Below, one piece after another: positions 13,199-23,096 of a stretch of DNA of 64,000 nucleotides (positions are counted from its first letter, which is position 1; every line of letters starts with the position of its first letter). Location of the stretch: contig JADHYV010000008.1 in assembly GCA_027604705.1 (NCBI GenBank), positions 487,189-551,188 on the forward strand. Direction: 5' to 3'. The notes under the pieces were generated by a model that made no database searches, was not told the DNA's origin, and worked only from the letters and a program-made list of their open reading frames with translations. A program made the translations under genes and the position numbers. This DNA comes from Allomyces arbusculus (taxonomy: Eukaryota; Blastocladiomycota; Blastocladiomycetes; Blastocladiales; Blastocladiaceae).

Positions 13199-13921
13199 AT
13201 GGCCCGCCCCGCCGCCCGCCGCAAGATCAAGAACCCCTCGCTCAAGGTCTCGCGCCGCACGCAGAAGAAGCACTTCCGCAAGCAAAAACTCGTCGCGCAC
13301 CCCATCGTCGCCGAGGCCTGGGACAACACCAAGACCGTCAAGGCCAACTACGAGAAGATTGGCCTCACGCTCGCCCTCAACTCGGCCGACAAGGCTGCCG
13401 GCGCCACGATCGCGGGCGCACCGGGCATTCTCGTCACGGAAAACGGCAAGAAGATCCCGTTGTCGGACCTGGCCGCGACCATGCACAATGGTGTCGTCGT
13501 GCAGTCGGCGACCGTGCACCGCGACGCGGACGGCAACGTGACGGGCTACGATATGCCCGACCTCGACCCGCTCGAACCCGAATTCGACAAGGTTCTGCGC
13601 GCGCACACGCAGGCCAAGCTCGCTAGCAACGCGTCCAAGACCGTCAAGGATCTCGTCGCGCTCGCGCAGTCGGGGATTGTTAATGCACGGCTGCCGTCGT
13701 CGGGGGAGCTCGACTGGCTGCACTCGCTCGTCTCCAAGCACGGCGACAACTACACGGCCATGTTCAAGGACAAGAAGCTCAACGTCTACCAGCACACGGT
13801 CCCGCAGCTCAAGGGCAAGTTGAAAAAGTATTTTGACTACTTGCGGGACCTCAAGGACATCGAGCCGAACCCGGACGCTGCCGTTGAAATGGCACGGCCA
13901 CCAGTGCCTTCGTTTGAGTGA
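13199..13921 (+). CDS. NOP16: Nucleolar ribosome biogenesis protein NOP16
   Basis: Nucleolar factor of pre-60S ribosomal particles. A single exon encodes 240 aa, close to the family length of about 180-230. The N-terminus MARPAARRKIKNPSLKVSRR is the basic NOP16 signature (RRK.KN.S.K..R), followed by KKHFRKQKLVAHPIVAEAWD, where the W-D and the next motif KTVKANYEKIGLTL are typical (W..K.T...NY..LGL). The C-terminus has SELDWLHSLVSKHGDNYTAM and the end pattern YQHTVPQLKGKLKKY, matching the family motif G.DY..M..D.K.N..Q.T..Q. The start has a CACC ATG G context. No introns. The downstream gap is convergent with OLA1. Confidence 0.95.
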   Translation: MARPAARRKIKNPSLKVSRRTQKKHFRKQKLVAHPIVAEAWDNTKTVKANYEKIGLTLALNSADKAAGATIAGAPGILVTENGKKIPLSDLAATMHNGVVVQSATVHRDADGNVTGYDMPDLDPLEPEFDKVLRAHTQAKLASNASKTVKDLVALAQSGIVNARLPSSGELDWLHSLVSKHGDNYTAMFKDKKLNVYQHTVPQLKGKLKKYFDYLRDLKDIEPNPDAAVEMARPPVPSFE

Positions 13922-14500
13922 ACGTTGCTTGCAGCTCGAGGCACATGCCCGCGCCGACAGTCGGCTCGCGCAGTGCAGCCCGGCGGGCACTCTCTTGGCG
14001 GTCTCGATTTTCTCTTTTCTTGTTATTTTGGGCGTGCTGGCCGTTGAGAGCGTGGCCGCTCGGGTTCTGCTTTTCGGGGCCTTTAGGCCTGCTGTACATT
14101 ATATTCACACATTGACATTTATGGCGGATCTGCGCACGTTGATACAACATGGAATGCGAATCAAGCAGCACTCACCAGTCACACTGGCCTCTGCAAAGGG
14201 AACGAGCGCGAGTCCGGTCACGAATTCCCTTCCGCGCACACCCCACGACATCGATGCCAATCCCGTCAGTTCGCGACAAAACCACAGGAAATAGGATACC
14301 GGGTGGAGACGAAGACGAAACTTAGACTGACATGGTCCGGCGAGCACCAGTACCCGTTGCATTGCGAGTGCGAGTCGAACCGGTGCAACGGGCGGTAGCA
14401 CCAGCGTCGTCGTCCTTTTGCCACATACATACATTGACTTGTCCGCTACCCTCTCCACCAGTTCGCCCACGGGTACGGGGCCGGGCCGCCGTGATCTGAC

Positions 14501-14531
14501 GGTGGTGGTGGTGGTGGTGGTGGTGGTGGTG
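14501..14531. repeat. (GGT)n microsatellite
   Basis: About ten uninterrupted GGT units. No gene is supported across it. Confidence 0.95.
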
Positions 14532-14565
14532 CTGGCGGTAGGTCGTGGATTCGGCGGCGAAAGTA

Positions 14566-14588
14566 CTGACTCACAGACTGTGAGTCAG
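14566..14588. repeat. 23-bp palindrome with two TGASTCA sites
   Basis: Perfect 11-bp arms around a single central A: CTGACTCACAG, A, CTGTGAGTCAG. Each arm holds TGACTCA/TGAGTCA, the consensus bound by Gcn4/AP-1 type bZIP proteins. It lies between two 3' ends, so a role as a promoter element is not obvious unless an unrecognised transcript starts here. Confidence 0.8.
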
Positions 14589-14730
14589 CGATCACAGCTC
14601 TAATTCGACTGTGTTGTCGACCGCAGTCGCGCTCGCGTTTGTGTGCTGCGTGTTGACCGGCGCCACCCCCCTTCTTTACCGAATACCGTTTGCCGAGTCT
14701 CTTTCTACAACGACCGTTCCGATTTACTGA

Positions 14731-15041
14731 GCTGCCGTTTCCCGCCTTTTGCAACACGACCACGATCATGACCTCGCAGCGCTCCTGTTGCTCGACGGCG
14801 CGAACTTCGTTCCGCCCACCTCGTTTGCCCTCGCCTCGCTGGCCGACCCTGGATCGCTCGACCAACCCAATAATGATTGCCAAAAGTGCTAACTCCACCA
14901 CCGCCACCGCCACCGTCCTGCACCTACCTCTTCAAGCTCCTTGCCCGACCGACACAGCGGGTCACTCTGCTCGCGCCCACAGACATTTTTGTTGCGCACC
15001 TCCTCATGGCCGGGTTCAACGACGCCGTCCAGTCTCTTTGA
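14731..15041 (+). pseudogene. Possible broken or fragmentary gene
   Basis: Two overlapping open segments look coding by codon use. 14731-14889 (frame ending TAA at 14890) contains LAALLLLDGANFVPPTSFAL and ASLADPGSLDQP. 14877-15041 (another frame, ending TGA) contains CTYLFKLLARPTQRVTLLAP and TDIFVAHLLMAGFNDAV. The frames differ, no GT/AG pair joins them in phase, and neither has an ATG before its coding-like part. A single frameshift would fuse them, which suggests a decayed gene or an annotation-resistant short gene. I could not assign a family; a weak resemblance to the N-terminal part of Elongator subunit Elp6 is only an impression. There is no room for a full-length protein before OLA1. 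Confidence 0.3.
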
Positions 15042-15160
15042 CTTCCTGATCTCTGACGCTTAACAGTACCAAGCTGTTTTGCATTGCTTTTGGTGTCACG
15101 GAAAGAGGAGCAAAAAAGGATTGAGCAGACCTCTGTTCTCCACCAGTTGAAAACAAGCGC

Positions 15161-16850
15161 TCACTTCTTGCCGCGCGTCGTCACGTTGAACTGGAAGTGA
15201 ATGATGTCGCCCGACTTGACGACATACGTCTTCCCCTCCTGGCGGTACTTGCCCGCGGCCTTGATGTTGGCCATCGACTTCTGCCCGCCACAGAGCGACT
15301 TGAAGTCATCAAACGCGACGACCTCGGCCTTGATGAACCCGCGCTCAAAATCCGTATGAATGACACCGGCTGCCTGCGGCGCAAGCGCGCCATTGCGAAT
15401 CGTCCAGGCGCGCACTTCCTTGTCGCCCGCCGTGAAGTAGTAGATCAGGTCGAGCGCGGCGTACCCTTGCTTGATGATCTTGGGCAGCACGGAAACGGCG
15501 CCGGTTTCCTTGAGGTAGGCCTCCTGCGCGGCCGGGTCGTCGCGCTTGTCCCAAAGCGCTTGCTCGAATTCGACCGAGAACGGGATCATCACGCCGCCGC
15601 CGTGCGACTGCACCCACTGGTGGATCTTGGCGAGCCACTTGTTCTTCTTGCGGATGTAGTCCTTGGCCGACATGTTGATCAGGTAGGTCACGGGCTTGGT
15701 CGTGATGAGGTTGAGCTGGAGACGAAGGGCAACGGTGAGTGAAGGGTTTGCAACATCCAAGGTCACGCGCAAAAAGCGCACCTTCTCGTTGATCAGCTCC
15801 ACCTCGCCCGTGGTCCACTCGCCGTCGCGCACGGGCTTGCTCGCCTCGAGCATCTACACGTCACCCAAACCACGCTCCAGTCAGTCCCTACCCACCCGCA
15901 CCCACCCCCCTTCGACCCTAAACCAACCCTGCACACACCGTCTTGAGCTTGTCCATGGTCTCATTAAAGATTGCGCTCAGCTTGAACTTGCCGCCCGTCT
16001 TGCGCACGGCCTGCTCCTCAACGGCGATCGCCTTGTTCACAAACTCGAGGTCCTTCTTGCACAGTTCCGACTGAATCGTTTCAAGATCGCGCACCGGGTC
16101 GACCGAGTCGTCGACGTGCACGACATCGTCTGAATCGAACGCGCGCACCACGTGGTAAATGCCGTCGACCGCCTGAATGTGCGAGAGGAAGGCGTTGCCG
16201 AGACCGGCGCCCTCCGCGGCGCCCTTGATCAGACCGGCAATGTCGGTGACCTTGTAGGCGCGGGAGGGGGGTGAGCAAATGCGCGCGGAGTGTGGGCAAA
16301 GAAAGCAGAGGAGGGAGATTGCGGACCATGAGGTAGGCCGGGTACTGGCTGGGCGGGTTCCAGATGTTGCACAGGTAGTCGTAGCGCTCGTCGGGCACCG
16401 CACACCGCGCCCTGCAAATTGGTGGAGAACGGGTGTCAATGAGCTGTGGAGCTGACGGGGCGCGGTGGGACGGACGAAGACGCACTCGTTGGGCTCAATC
16501 CTGGAGAACGTCGCGGAAAATGGAGCTGTTAGCATCCGAAAGGCGCAAATATCAACCACGCGTGTGAACCCGACACGAACGTGCAGAACGGGTAGTTCTC
16601 TGCCGCGGCCGCCTGCTGCGTGAGCAGGTTGAACAGACTCGATTTGCTAGGGACAGAAAACGCTCAAAGGATGAGCTCGAATAACCGGACGCGTTTATCC
16701 GAGCGCGCGCGTGCGCGGCTCGCGCGGGACGGTGACGCTCGCGACGGACCCGACGTTGGGCAGACCGACAACACCCATCTTCAGGTTGTTGCGGACGCGG
16801 CCAAAGCGCACGACATTGGTCGCCTCAGGGGCAGCGGCCTTGGGCGGCAT
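15161..16850 (-). CDS. OLA1: Obg-like ATPase OLA1/YchF
   Basis: Cytosolic P-loop ATPase of the TRAFAC class that binds ribosomes and is linked to translation and stress control. Seven exons: 16850-16750, 16646-16581, 16500-16486, 16411-16327, 16250-15939, 15853-15782, 15715-15161; about 401 aa (human 396). Motifs: MGVVGLPNVG plus KSSLFNLLT split by an intron (G1), YPFCTIEPNEA, VPDERYDYLCN, VTDIAGLIKGAAEGAGLGNA (G3 region), HVVRAFD and LINMSAKDYIRKKNKW (G4 region, NMSA in place of the GTPase NKxD). The C-terminus has AWTIRNGALAPQAAGVIHTD and FERGFIKAEVVAFDD of the TGS domain. Exon 3 is only 15 nt. The intron at 15716-15781 is 66 nt and stop-free, so its retention would insert 22 residues. Start ATG at 16850 begins MPPKA, as in orthologues. 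Confidence 0.96.
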
Positions 16851-17538
16851 GGTGGTCGGTTGGTCGGGTTGGTTGGACGCGAATCTGCAACGTTCAGGTT
16901 GCAGCAACTTGCAGCTCGGTTGGTGGACGACGGCAACGATACAAACGCGACGACGACGGCGACAACAGCCGGCCTGCGCCACGGCAGAACAGGGTTTGCG
17001 CGAGACAGGGCAGACCGCAGGTGCGCGAGTGTCAGGCGCGGTCATGTGTGCTGTTGCTGAACCATTCAACCCTCCGATTTCCACGGTCTACTATTCATTC
17101 TTCACTTCACAAAGCCGACAGCGCGCCACCAGCAGGATAACAAAAGGTGAAAACCGCACAGATGATGGCAAAACTCGCTCGGGAGAATCCAAAATGCGAC
17201 CAGCATGCATGGCGCGGCCGACGAGACAACAACGAAAATACACTGCGATGCCAAGATGGCACCAACCGAGAACACGACCAAGGAGCAAAAATGGGCCGCG
17301 ACGATACGACTGTGAACAAAACAAAAGAGGCGGTAGCGGGGCCAGCCGCGCACACACCGCCACCGAACAGCAGCACGCCGCTGCAAACGAATCCCGCAAA
17401 GACCAGGTTGTGAGCGTGAGTTTCGTGGGCCAGAAGCTTGTGGCGAGCACAAACGCAATCGCCGCATGAGCGCGTGCACGATAGACGAGGACACGCGCAC
17501 GCGTATGCACGTTAGTCGCGCTCAAGTACCGGCCAGGC
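16851..17538. other. Intergenic, OLA1 promoter
   Basis: About 690 bases between two minus-strand genes: OLA1 promoter and leader on the low side and the 3' flank of the coiled-coil gene on the high side. ORFs on both strands lack family motifs. No RNA gene seen. Confidence 0.5.
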
Positions 17539-18429
17539 TTACTCCTCGGCCGCGGCGATGGGCTCGGGCGCGACGGGCAGCGGCATCACGTCGTTGGGCT
17601 CGACAGCGGTAACCCCCTTGTCGAGATCGTCCTCGAAGTGCACCGACCGAGCGACCGATGGGTCACGACTACGCGACCGGGACGTGCGCGACGCTGACCG
17701 CCCACGCGACGTGGACCGTCCGCGGTTCGCAAGCGTCTCCGGCAACGGCGGCACCGGCGGGATAGCCGAGTCCAGGAGAATCCCCTTTTCGCGAGCCTCC
17801 GCCAAAATCGCATTGCGTTCGTCCAAGGCGCGGTCGAGCGCGACCTTGACCATGGCGAGTTCCTCAATCGCGCGCTGCCGGCGCGCGTGGGACGACTGGT
17901 AGAGTTCGGCAAGCGCGTGGTTGCGGGCGAGTTCTGAGTAGAGCGAGTCGCGCACGTCGTCGAGTTCGCGGCGAGTGCGGTCGAGCTCCCACTGCTGTTC
18001 CTTGAGCGCGCGCTCGAGTGCGAGCTCGTGCTGCGTCTTGGCGGCGAGTTCCTTGGCCGACGCGGCGCCCAGCAGATCGCCGCGCGCAATGGCGGCGGCC
18101 GCGTCTTGCAGGTTGGTGAGCGTGGTCATAATGTCATCGCGCAAGCGCAGGACGGGGGCCTCGACCGAGTCGGCAACGGCAGTCGGGACCAAGGCCGTGA
18201 CGGTGCGCTGCACGAGCGAGACGAGCGTGCCGAGCACCACGGCCGACGGGCTCTTGGACCGCGAGCGCAGCGATCCGGGAGTCGCCGTGCGGCCGCGCGT
18301 CTCTTCGGTCACGGTGGGCGCGTCGTTGTCGGACATGGTGGCGGCGGTGTTCGGGTTGGAGGAGTTTGCAGAGGGAGCGTCGGTGGTCGAGTGTCCGCGA
18401 GACGCGAGAAAGGCGAGAGCGCGGTGCAT
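17539..18429 (-). CDS. Coiled-coil protein with RS-rich tail, unknown
   Basis: Not recognised. One exon; 296 aa from the ATG at 18429, or 265 aa from the ATG at 18336 (MSDNDAPTVTEETRGRT). The longer form begins MHRALAFLASRGHST, which could be a mitochondrial presequence. Residues after the start hold an amphipathic region (VVLGTLVSLVQRTVTALVPT), then a long predicted coiled coil (ELALERALKEQQWELDRTRR, and ELARNHALAELYQSSHARRQ). The C-terminus is Arg/Ser-rich (SRGRSASRTSRSRSRDPS), recalling SR-type splicing proteins though no RNA-binding domain is present, and ends acidic. Codon use is clearly coding. It is divergent from the U-box-rhomboid gene. Function unknown. Confidence 0.7.
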   Translation of the reverse strand: MHRALAFLASRGHSTTDAPSANSSNPNTAATMSDNDAPTVTEETRGRTATPGSLRSRSKSPSAVVLGTLVSLVQRTVTALVPTAVADSVEAPVLRLRDDIMTTLTNLQDAAAAIARGDLLGAASAKELAAKTQHELALERALKEQQWELDRTRRELDDVRDSLYSELARNHALAELYQSSHARRQRAIEELAMVKVALDRALDERNAILAEAREKGILLDSAIPPVPPLPETLANRGRSTSRGRSASRTSRSRSRDPSVARSVHFEDDLDKGVTAVEPNDVMPLPVAPEPIAAAEE

Positions 18430-19281
18430 GTTCGGGTTCTTGAGTGCCTTTGCCGTCGCGGAGCAGCAGGTGTGGAGGCGGCAGGACCGGGCAGGAAACG
18501 AGCGAGTGGGAGCCAGTGCGAGCCGGCCGTCGTGCGCGGATCGGGGTCCGGGTCGACCACGTCGTGCAGGAAAGCACTGAACGGCGCGGCGATGCGTGAA
18601 AGCCAAGTGATGCACGGCAAGCACGACGCGCCGGTGGGGCCTGCCGCGTTTGGCAAGCTGCCTGCGCGCCACGACGCGCGTGATCGGCGCCACGCACGTG
18701 CGCATGTCGCTGGCTGAGGCAGGCGCCTGGGCAAGGTTGCGGTGAAGCACACACACGTGAAACGAGATCTGAAATCGCGATCTGTGACGTGTGCGGTGAA
18801 GCGATGCGCAGGTGGTCGAGCAACTGCCTGGCTGATCGCGCGCACCGCTGCCGACACGCGCACGTGTGCCTGCTGTCCTGCCTTCCGCTCCTGCCTTGCG
18901 CTCCTGTGCTCCTGCCTTGCGCTCCTGCGCTCCTCCATTCCTCGACCACGTCCGCCGCGACCGGCGACGACGACGCTCGCCGACCAGCTGCTGCAACCCG
19001 CGGCCGACGGCCCGCTGCTGTACCTGCACTGCTCCGCACGCACGACGACTTTGCGCTTCTCGCTCTCGCAACTGTGAAGCTGCAAGTGCCCCGGCCTGCG
19101 CCGCCACCGCCAGGCCCAGAACTCCCACCCCGCACGCAAGTCTTGGCACCACGAACCAAGAGCACGACGCCGCTCGCTGCCAAGGAGCCACTCAATTCGA
19201 GCGCCAGGCTGCCTGGCCGGCGATTTTCCGACCAGTCACGTCGTTGCCCCCAGCTTCTTGCCCGCTGCAGTTGCCGCCATC
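18430..19281. promoter_or_regulatory. Divergent promoter region, coiled-coil / U-box-rhomboid
   Basis: About 850 bases between divergent starts. Bases 18886-18935 carry imperfect CTCCTGCCTTGCG repeats. No convincing gene; ORFs here lack motifs. Confidence 0.4.
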
Positions 19282-21515
19282 ATGTCGTCCGGCTATAACT
19301 GCTCGCGTCCGTACTCTTCCTCGTACTTTCGCTCTCTTTCCATTTCACAACTGATCACTCTGTCCAACTCCTACCAGTCTCGGGCGCGCCGTGCTCCGAC
19401 CCCGTCGTGACGCGCACCGGCTACGTTTTCGAGCGCGCCAATCTCGCACACTGGTTTGCAACGCAAGGCGCCATCTGCCCCGTTACGCGTCTACCCATCA
19501 ACCCGTCCACCGACGTGTTCCCCGCCGCACCGGTCATGCAGGCGACCTCAACACCGGCTTTGCACGGCACCATGCCCGCCGCGCTCGGCACACTGCCAGG
19601 AACACTACCCGCTGGACTCGGCACGCTCCCGGGCACGCTGCCGCCCGGACTCGGCACGATGCCCGCGCCCGTGCCTGGGGCCATGCCGCCGCCGCCGCCG
19701 CCGCAGCAGCAGCAGCAGCAGCAGCAGCATCCGTATTACGCGGCCGTGCCCGCTCCTGCTGCTTTGCCGCAACCGCAACAACCACAACAGCAGTCACCGG
19801 CCATGCCGCAACCGCAACCGCAACCACAAGAACAGCCGCTGCCTCCGCAGCAGCAGCAGCAGCAGCCACAACAGCAATACTATCCGCCCGCTCCCGCGCC
19901 TGCACCAATGACGAACCCGTACGGCTCCCCGGTCGCACCCACTGGCGCGCCGACCATGCCGCCAGGCGCACCAACGGGTCCTACCCTTACCAGCAGCCCG
20001 GAACCGGTCCCGTCGACGCTCGCCGCCCCCAAGCCGGCGTCAATCGCCGCGTCCCCACCGTCGCAGGCGCCCGGCAGCATTGCTGCCGCAGCCAGCACCG
20101 CGGCTGTGTACCGCATGCCGTCAACGAGCCAGTACAGCGGCCACCCGAGCAATGCGCATCCCGGATCGGTTTACGGCGGCAATGGCGACGATGCCGCATC
20201 GACACGCGCCGACTCAATCGCGGGTCTGTCGCGCGCACCCACGAATGCCGGGAGCATGCGTATCGCCGGATCTGCAGCCGCGCCGCCCGACGAGACGGCG
20301 TCCCGCCGCGCGTCGCAGATGCAGCAAATGCTGACGGACACGGAACTCGTCGACTCGCTCGCGGGCCAGGATTACCGGTACGCGCCTGCGCTTGCCGCGG
20401 GCGCCGACGGAATGACCTCGACGGAACGGCTCGTGGCCAAAGCGCAGGCGGCGAAAGTGTACCGCCCCTGGTTTGTCTGGATCATGTCGGCCTTGCAAAT
20501 TGCCGGTCTGATCGTCTCGCTCGTCGTCAACAAGAATGTCTACGGGTCGCTGATCCAGACGTCGCCGCAGTTCAACTACATGATTGGGCCGGCGTCCGAG
20601 ACGCTGATCCGCGTCGGCGCGCGGTTCGCGCCGTGCATGCGCGACTCGACACTGTTGTCGGTCCCCTCGCGCGGGAACTCGTCGATCGGGTGCACGTGGC
20701 CCGCAGCACCCTTGGCGAGCGGCGGAATCCATCAGTGCGGTTTTCTCGACCTGTGCGGCCAATTTGTCTCGTCGTCGACGCCCGCGAACCAAGTCACGGC
20801 TAACCAAGGGTTCCGGTTCATTTTGCCCATGTTCCTGCACGCTGGCCTCGTGCACTTGCTCATGAACCTGTCGGTGCAGCTGTCGCTCGTCAAGTCGCTC
20901 GAAATGGATTGGGGATGGTGGCGCATCGCGCCCGTCTACATTCTCAGCGGGATTTTCGGGTTCTTGTTTGGCGGCGCCTTCTCGCCTGAGTTCTCGCCGT
21001 CGGTCGGGTGCTCGGGCGCGATTTTCGGCATGGTCGCGCTCGTCCTGATTGATCATATCCAGACGTGGAAGTTGCTGCACCGACCGACCGCAGGGCTCAT
21101 GCGCCTGCTGTTCGTGATCATCATCACGTTCTTTATCGGTCTGTTCCCGCAAGTCGACAACTTCTCGCATATTGGCGGGTTCCTGATTGGGCTTTTGCTC
21201 GGCGTCGTCGTCATGCCCAATATCAACCTGTCGTGCTGCTCGAGCGCCGGGCGCAAGGCCAAGTCGACGCTCTTGCCCGGTAGTGCCGGTGCGGGCGAGG
21301 GCGGGACTAACCCGCGGTCCAAAGGGTGGCGACTGTTTGGGTTCTCACCGCTCAACTTGACCGTGCGTGCGGCAGGCCTACTTGTTGCGGGCGTCCTGTT
21401 CGCGGTCATGACGTCGGCGTTCTACAAGGGCGACGGCGACTCGACCTGCTCGTGGTGCAAGTATATCGATTGCATTCCGGCGTTTGGCCAGTGCTCGGTG
21501 TCTGGATCGAGTTGA
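19282..21515 (+). CDS. U-box domain fused to rhomboid protease
   Basis: Predicted intramembrane serine protease carrying an N-terminal U-box (E3 ligase-type fold). Exons 19282-19306 and 19378-21515 give about 720 aa. Residues 5-50 read YNCSLSGAPCSDPVVTRTGY then VFERANLAHWFATQGAICPV and TRLPIN, closely following the Prp19-type U-box pattern. A Pro/Gln-rich linker (polyQ, PGTLP repeats) covers about residues 60-350. The rhomboid part has TM1 (WFVWIMSALQIAGLIVSLVV), a Cys-rich luminal loop, HAGLVHLLMN (His 496, His 501, Asn 505), GCSG with Ser 554 and HIGG with His 606, so the Ser/His dyad is intact. Six or seven TM segments. The frame is open from U-box to rhomboid with no stop; the exon-1 junction (TCGC|gtccgt, ctaccag|TC) is the only one preserving the U-box. 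Alternatively the rhomboid starts downstream. Confidence 0.85.
19703..19728 (+). repeat. CAG repeat encoding polyglutamine
   Basis: Pure CAG run in the linker of the U-box-rhomboid gene, preceded by CCG units and followed by further CAG/CAA tracts up to about 19880. Confidence 0.9.
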
Positions 21516-21664
21516 TTTTTGATCCATTTTGTACATTCTTTCATTGGCCCCCTGGGGGTCCACGTTTGCTTGCTGCAAGGCATCGCCATCCATATCACCT
21601 TGCGCACGTTCCCAATGAATGCAGTGTATTTATTCGTGCTCTACCTACTCGGTCTCGTGCGACT

Positions 21665-22595
21665 CTACGGATCGGCAACGTGCAGTGCCTGCAATGCGGC
21701 CAAAATCTCGGCAAACGAATCAAACGCCGTGTGAGGAATCGCGTTCTTCTGGCAGTACGCTTCGAGGTCTTTACCGCGCTTGGCAAAGAGCACGTCGCAC
21801 TCGCGCGCACATGAGATATCGCTCACGCCGTCGCCTGCAAAAACGACGAGCGGGCGCGGGGCTGTATCGTCGTGCAAGGCGAGCAGGGCGCGGATCGACG
21901 CGGCCTTGTCGTGCCCATGGTTGCTGCACACGGAGATACGGATGGCGAAACAGAGTCAAATACAGGACCCTCCACTCGACAAGCGGCGCACGGAACGTAC
22001 GTGTCGTCGTGGTACTCGATCGACCACTGGTGCGTCGTCGGATCAATGTGGCCGTAGTTGGTCACAATGTGCAGGTCGCGCACGCGGTCACCGAGGTACT
22101 TTGCGAGCATGCCACGCACGAGGAAGTCAAGCCCGCTCGACAGGACCACGACGGGCGCAGAATGGGCCTGGCACCAGGTCATCACGTCGGCAAAGTGTGG
22201 GTCGATGCCAATCACTGCGACGGCGCGACTTGACGTGAGTTTACGGACGGACAGGGCGAGCAGGCGAGGAGCATAACAGTACACACCCTCGAGTGCAGCC
22301 ACGGCCTCGTCCTTGGTCATCTTCACCGTCGACCACATTTCGGTGATGGCGTCGCGGAACGTGCGCTCGCCCGACATGATCTATACGACATGGAAATGTA
22401 TCAGTGCAGCGACAGGAACGCTCCTTGCGGCGTTGACGCGCCCAAAACGGCCTTGTCGCTGGTCCGTACCGCTCGATCCAGTTCCCTGCGCCTCTCCACG
22501 CCCATGAACCGGTCAATCAGAAACGTTCCCGTGTCCTGGGTCGAAATCGTCCCGTCGAAATCGGTCGTGAACAAAATCGGTCGCTTGGTGGTCAT
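21665..22595 (-). CDS. HAD-superfamily phosphatase, copy A
   Basis: HAD subfamily IB-type hydrolase related to yeast YNL010W and MtnX-like phosphatases; likely a cytosolic small-molecule phosphatase, substrate unknown. Exons 22595-22470, 22380-22287, 22214-22001 and 21923-21665, about 230 aa. Motif I is FTTDFDGTIST with the nucleophile Asp; motif II APVVVLSSGLDFL; motif III Lys lies in HDKAASIRALL; motif IV is VFAGDGVSDISCA. Tandem with copy B (23097-23982), about 70% alike, with the same intron positions and an identical 94-nt second exon length. Copy A lacks a 7-residue segment (YVHALRA in copy B) at the third junction, because its donor lies further upstream. All motifs are intact. The start ATG opens MTTKRPILF. 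Confidence 0.9.
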
Positions 22596-23096
22596 ACTTG
22601 GTGGATTTTCTTGGCAGCTGTCGTAAGGGTATCGCAACGATGGCCGCGACGGGACTTCAACAATCTCGATGTTGCAATGTCAGGTCGATAAGAGCCCAAG
22701 GTATTGATGATGCAGATGTTGGCAATGGTTTGCGGGTTGTCCTTGAAGTATCAGCGCGATGGGAGAGCGGCGAGCAAGTCGTCGACGACGACGACGTCGA
22801 CGTCGGCCCGGTAGAGAGAGGTTGCACGGCCGGGGTCTGAGCCAGGGTCTGAGCGAGGTTCGGGTGCCCCTCAAACAGGTGTAAACGTGGTCCGCAAGGC
22901 GCCCAGCCCGGCCCGGCCGTGCTGATGTGAGAGTGATGGAACGACAACCGACGCGTCCTTGACAGCTTTCTGTGACAAATACGAGGAGAAAGCAGCAAGG
23001 TACGTGTCCGAGCCTCCAGTAGGGCAGTTACCCCAATGGGATCCCAGACGAGTATCAAAACGCGCCAACCATGATCTTAATATTCTACACGTCGGC
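22596..23096. other. Gap between tandem HAD genes
   Basis: About 500 bases: promoter of copy A and 3' flank of copy B. Contains a GAC/GTC-rich run around 22775-22803. No leftover HAD motif was found in this spacer. Confidence 0.5.

Larger units (their letters stand above)
13922..15160. other. Long convergent intergenic region
   Basis: 1.24 kb between two 3' ends, unusually long for a convergent gap here. It contains a 9-bp inverted repeat CCCGTTGCA/TGCAACGGG near 14350-14392, a (GGT)n run at 14501-14531, a 23-bp palindrome at 14566-14588, and two overlapping coding-like segments at 14731-15041. These are listed separately. Confidence 0.6.

Noticed and set aside
14360-14400. Second box B-like GGTTCGACTCG on the minus strand
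   Set aside because: No T-stem pairing and no cloverleaf; it lies within the inverted repeat.
16711-17469. 252-codon plus-strand ORF opposite the OLA1 start
   Set aside because: Arg/Thr-rich composition, no motif and antisense to a certain exon.
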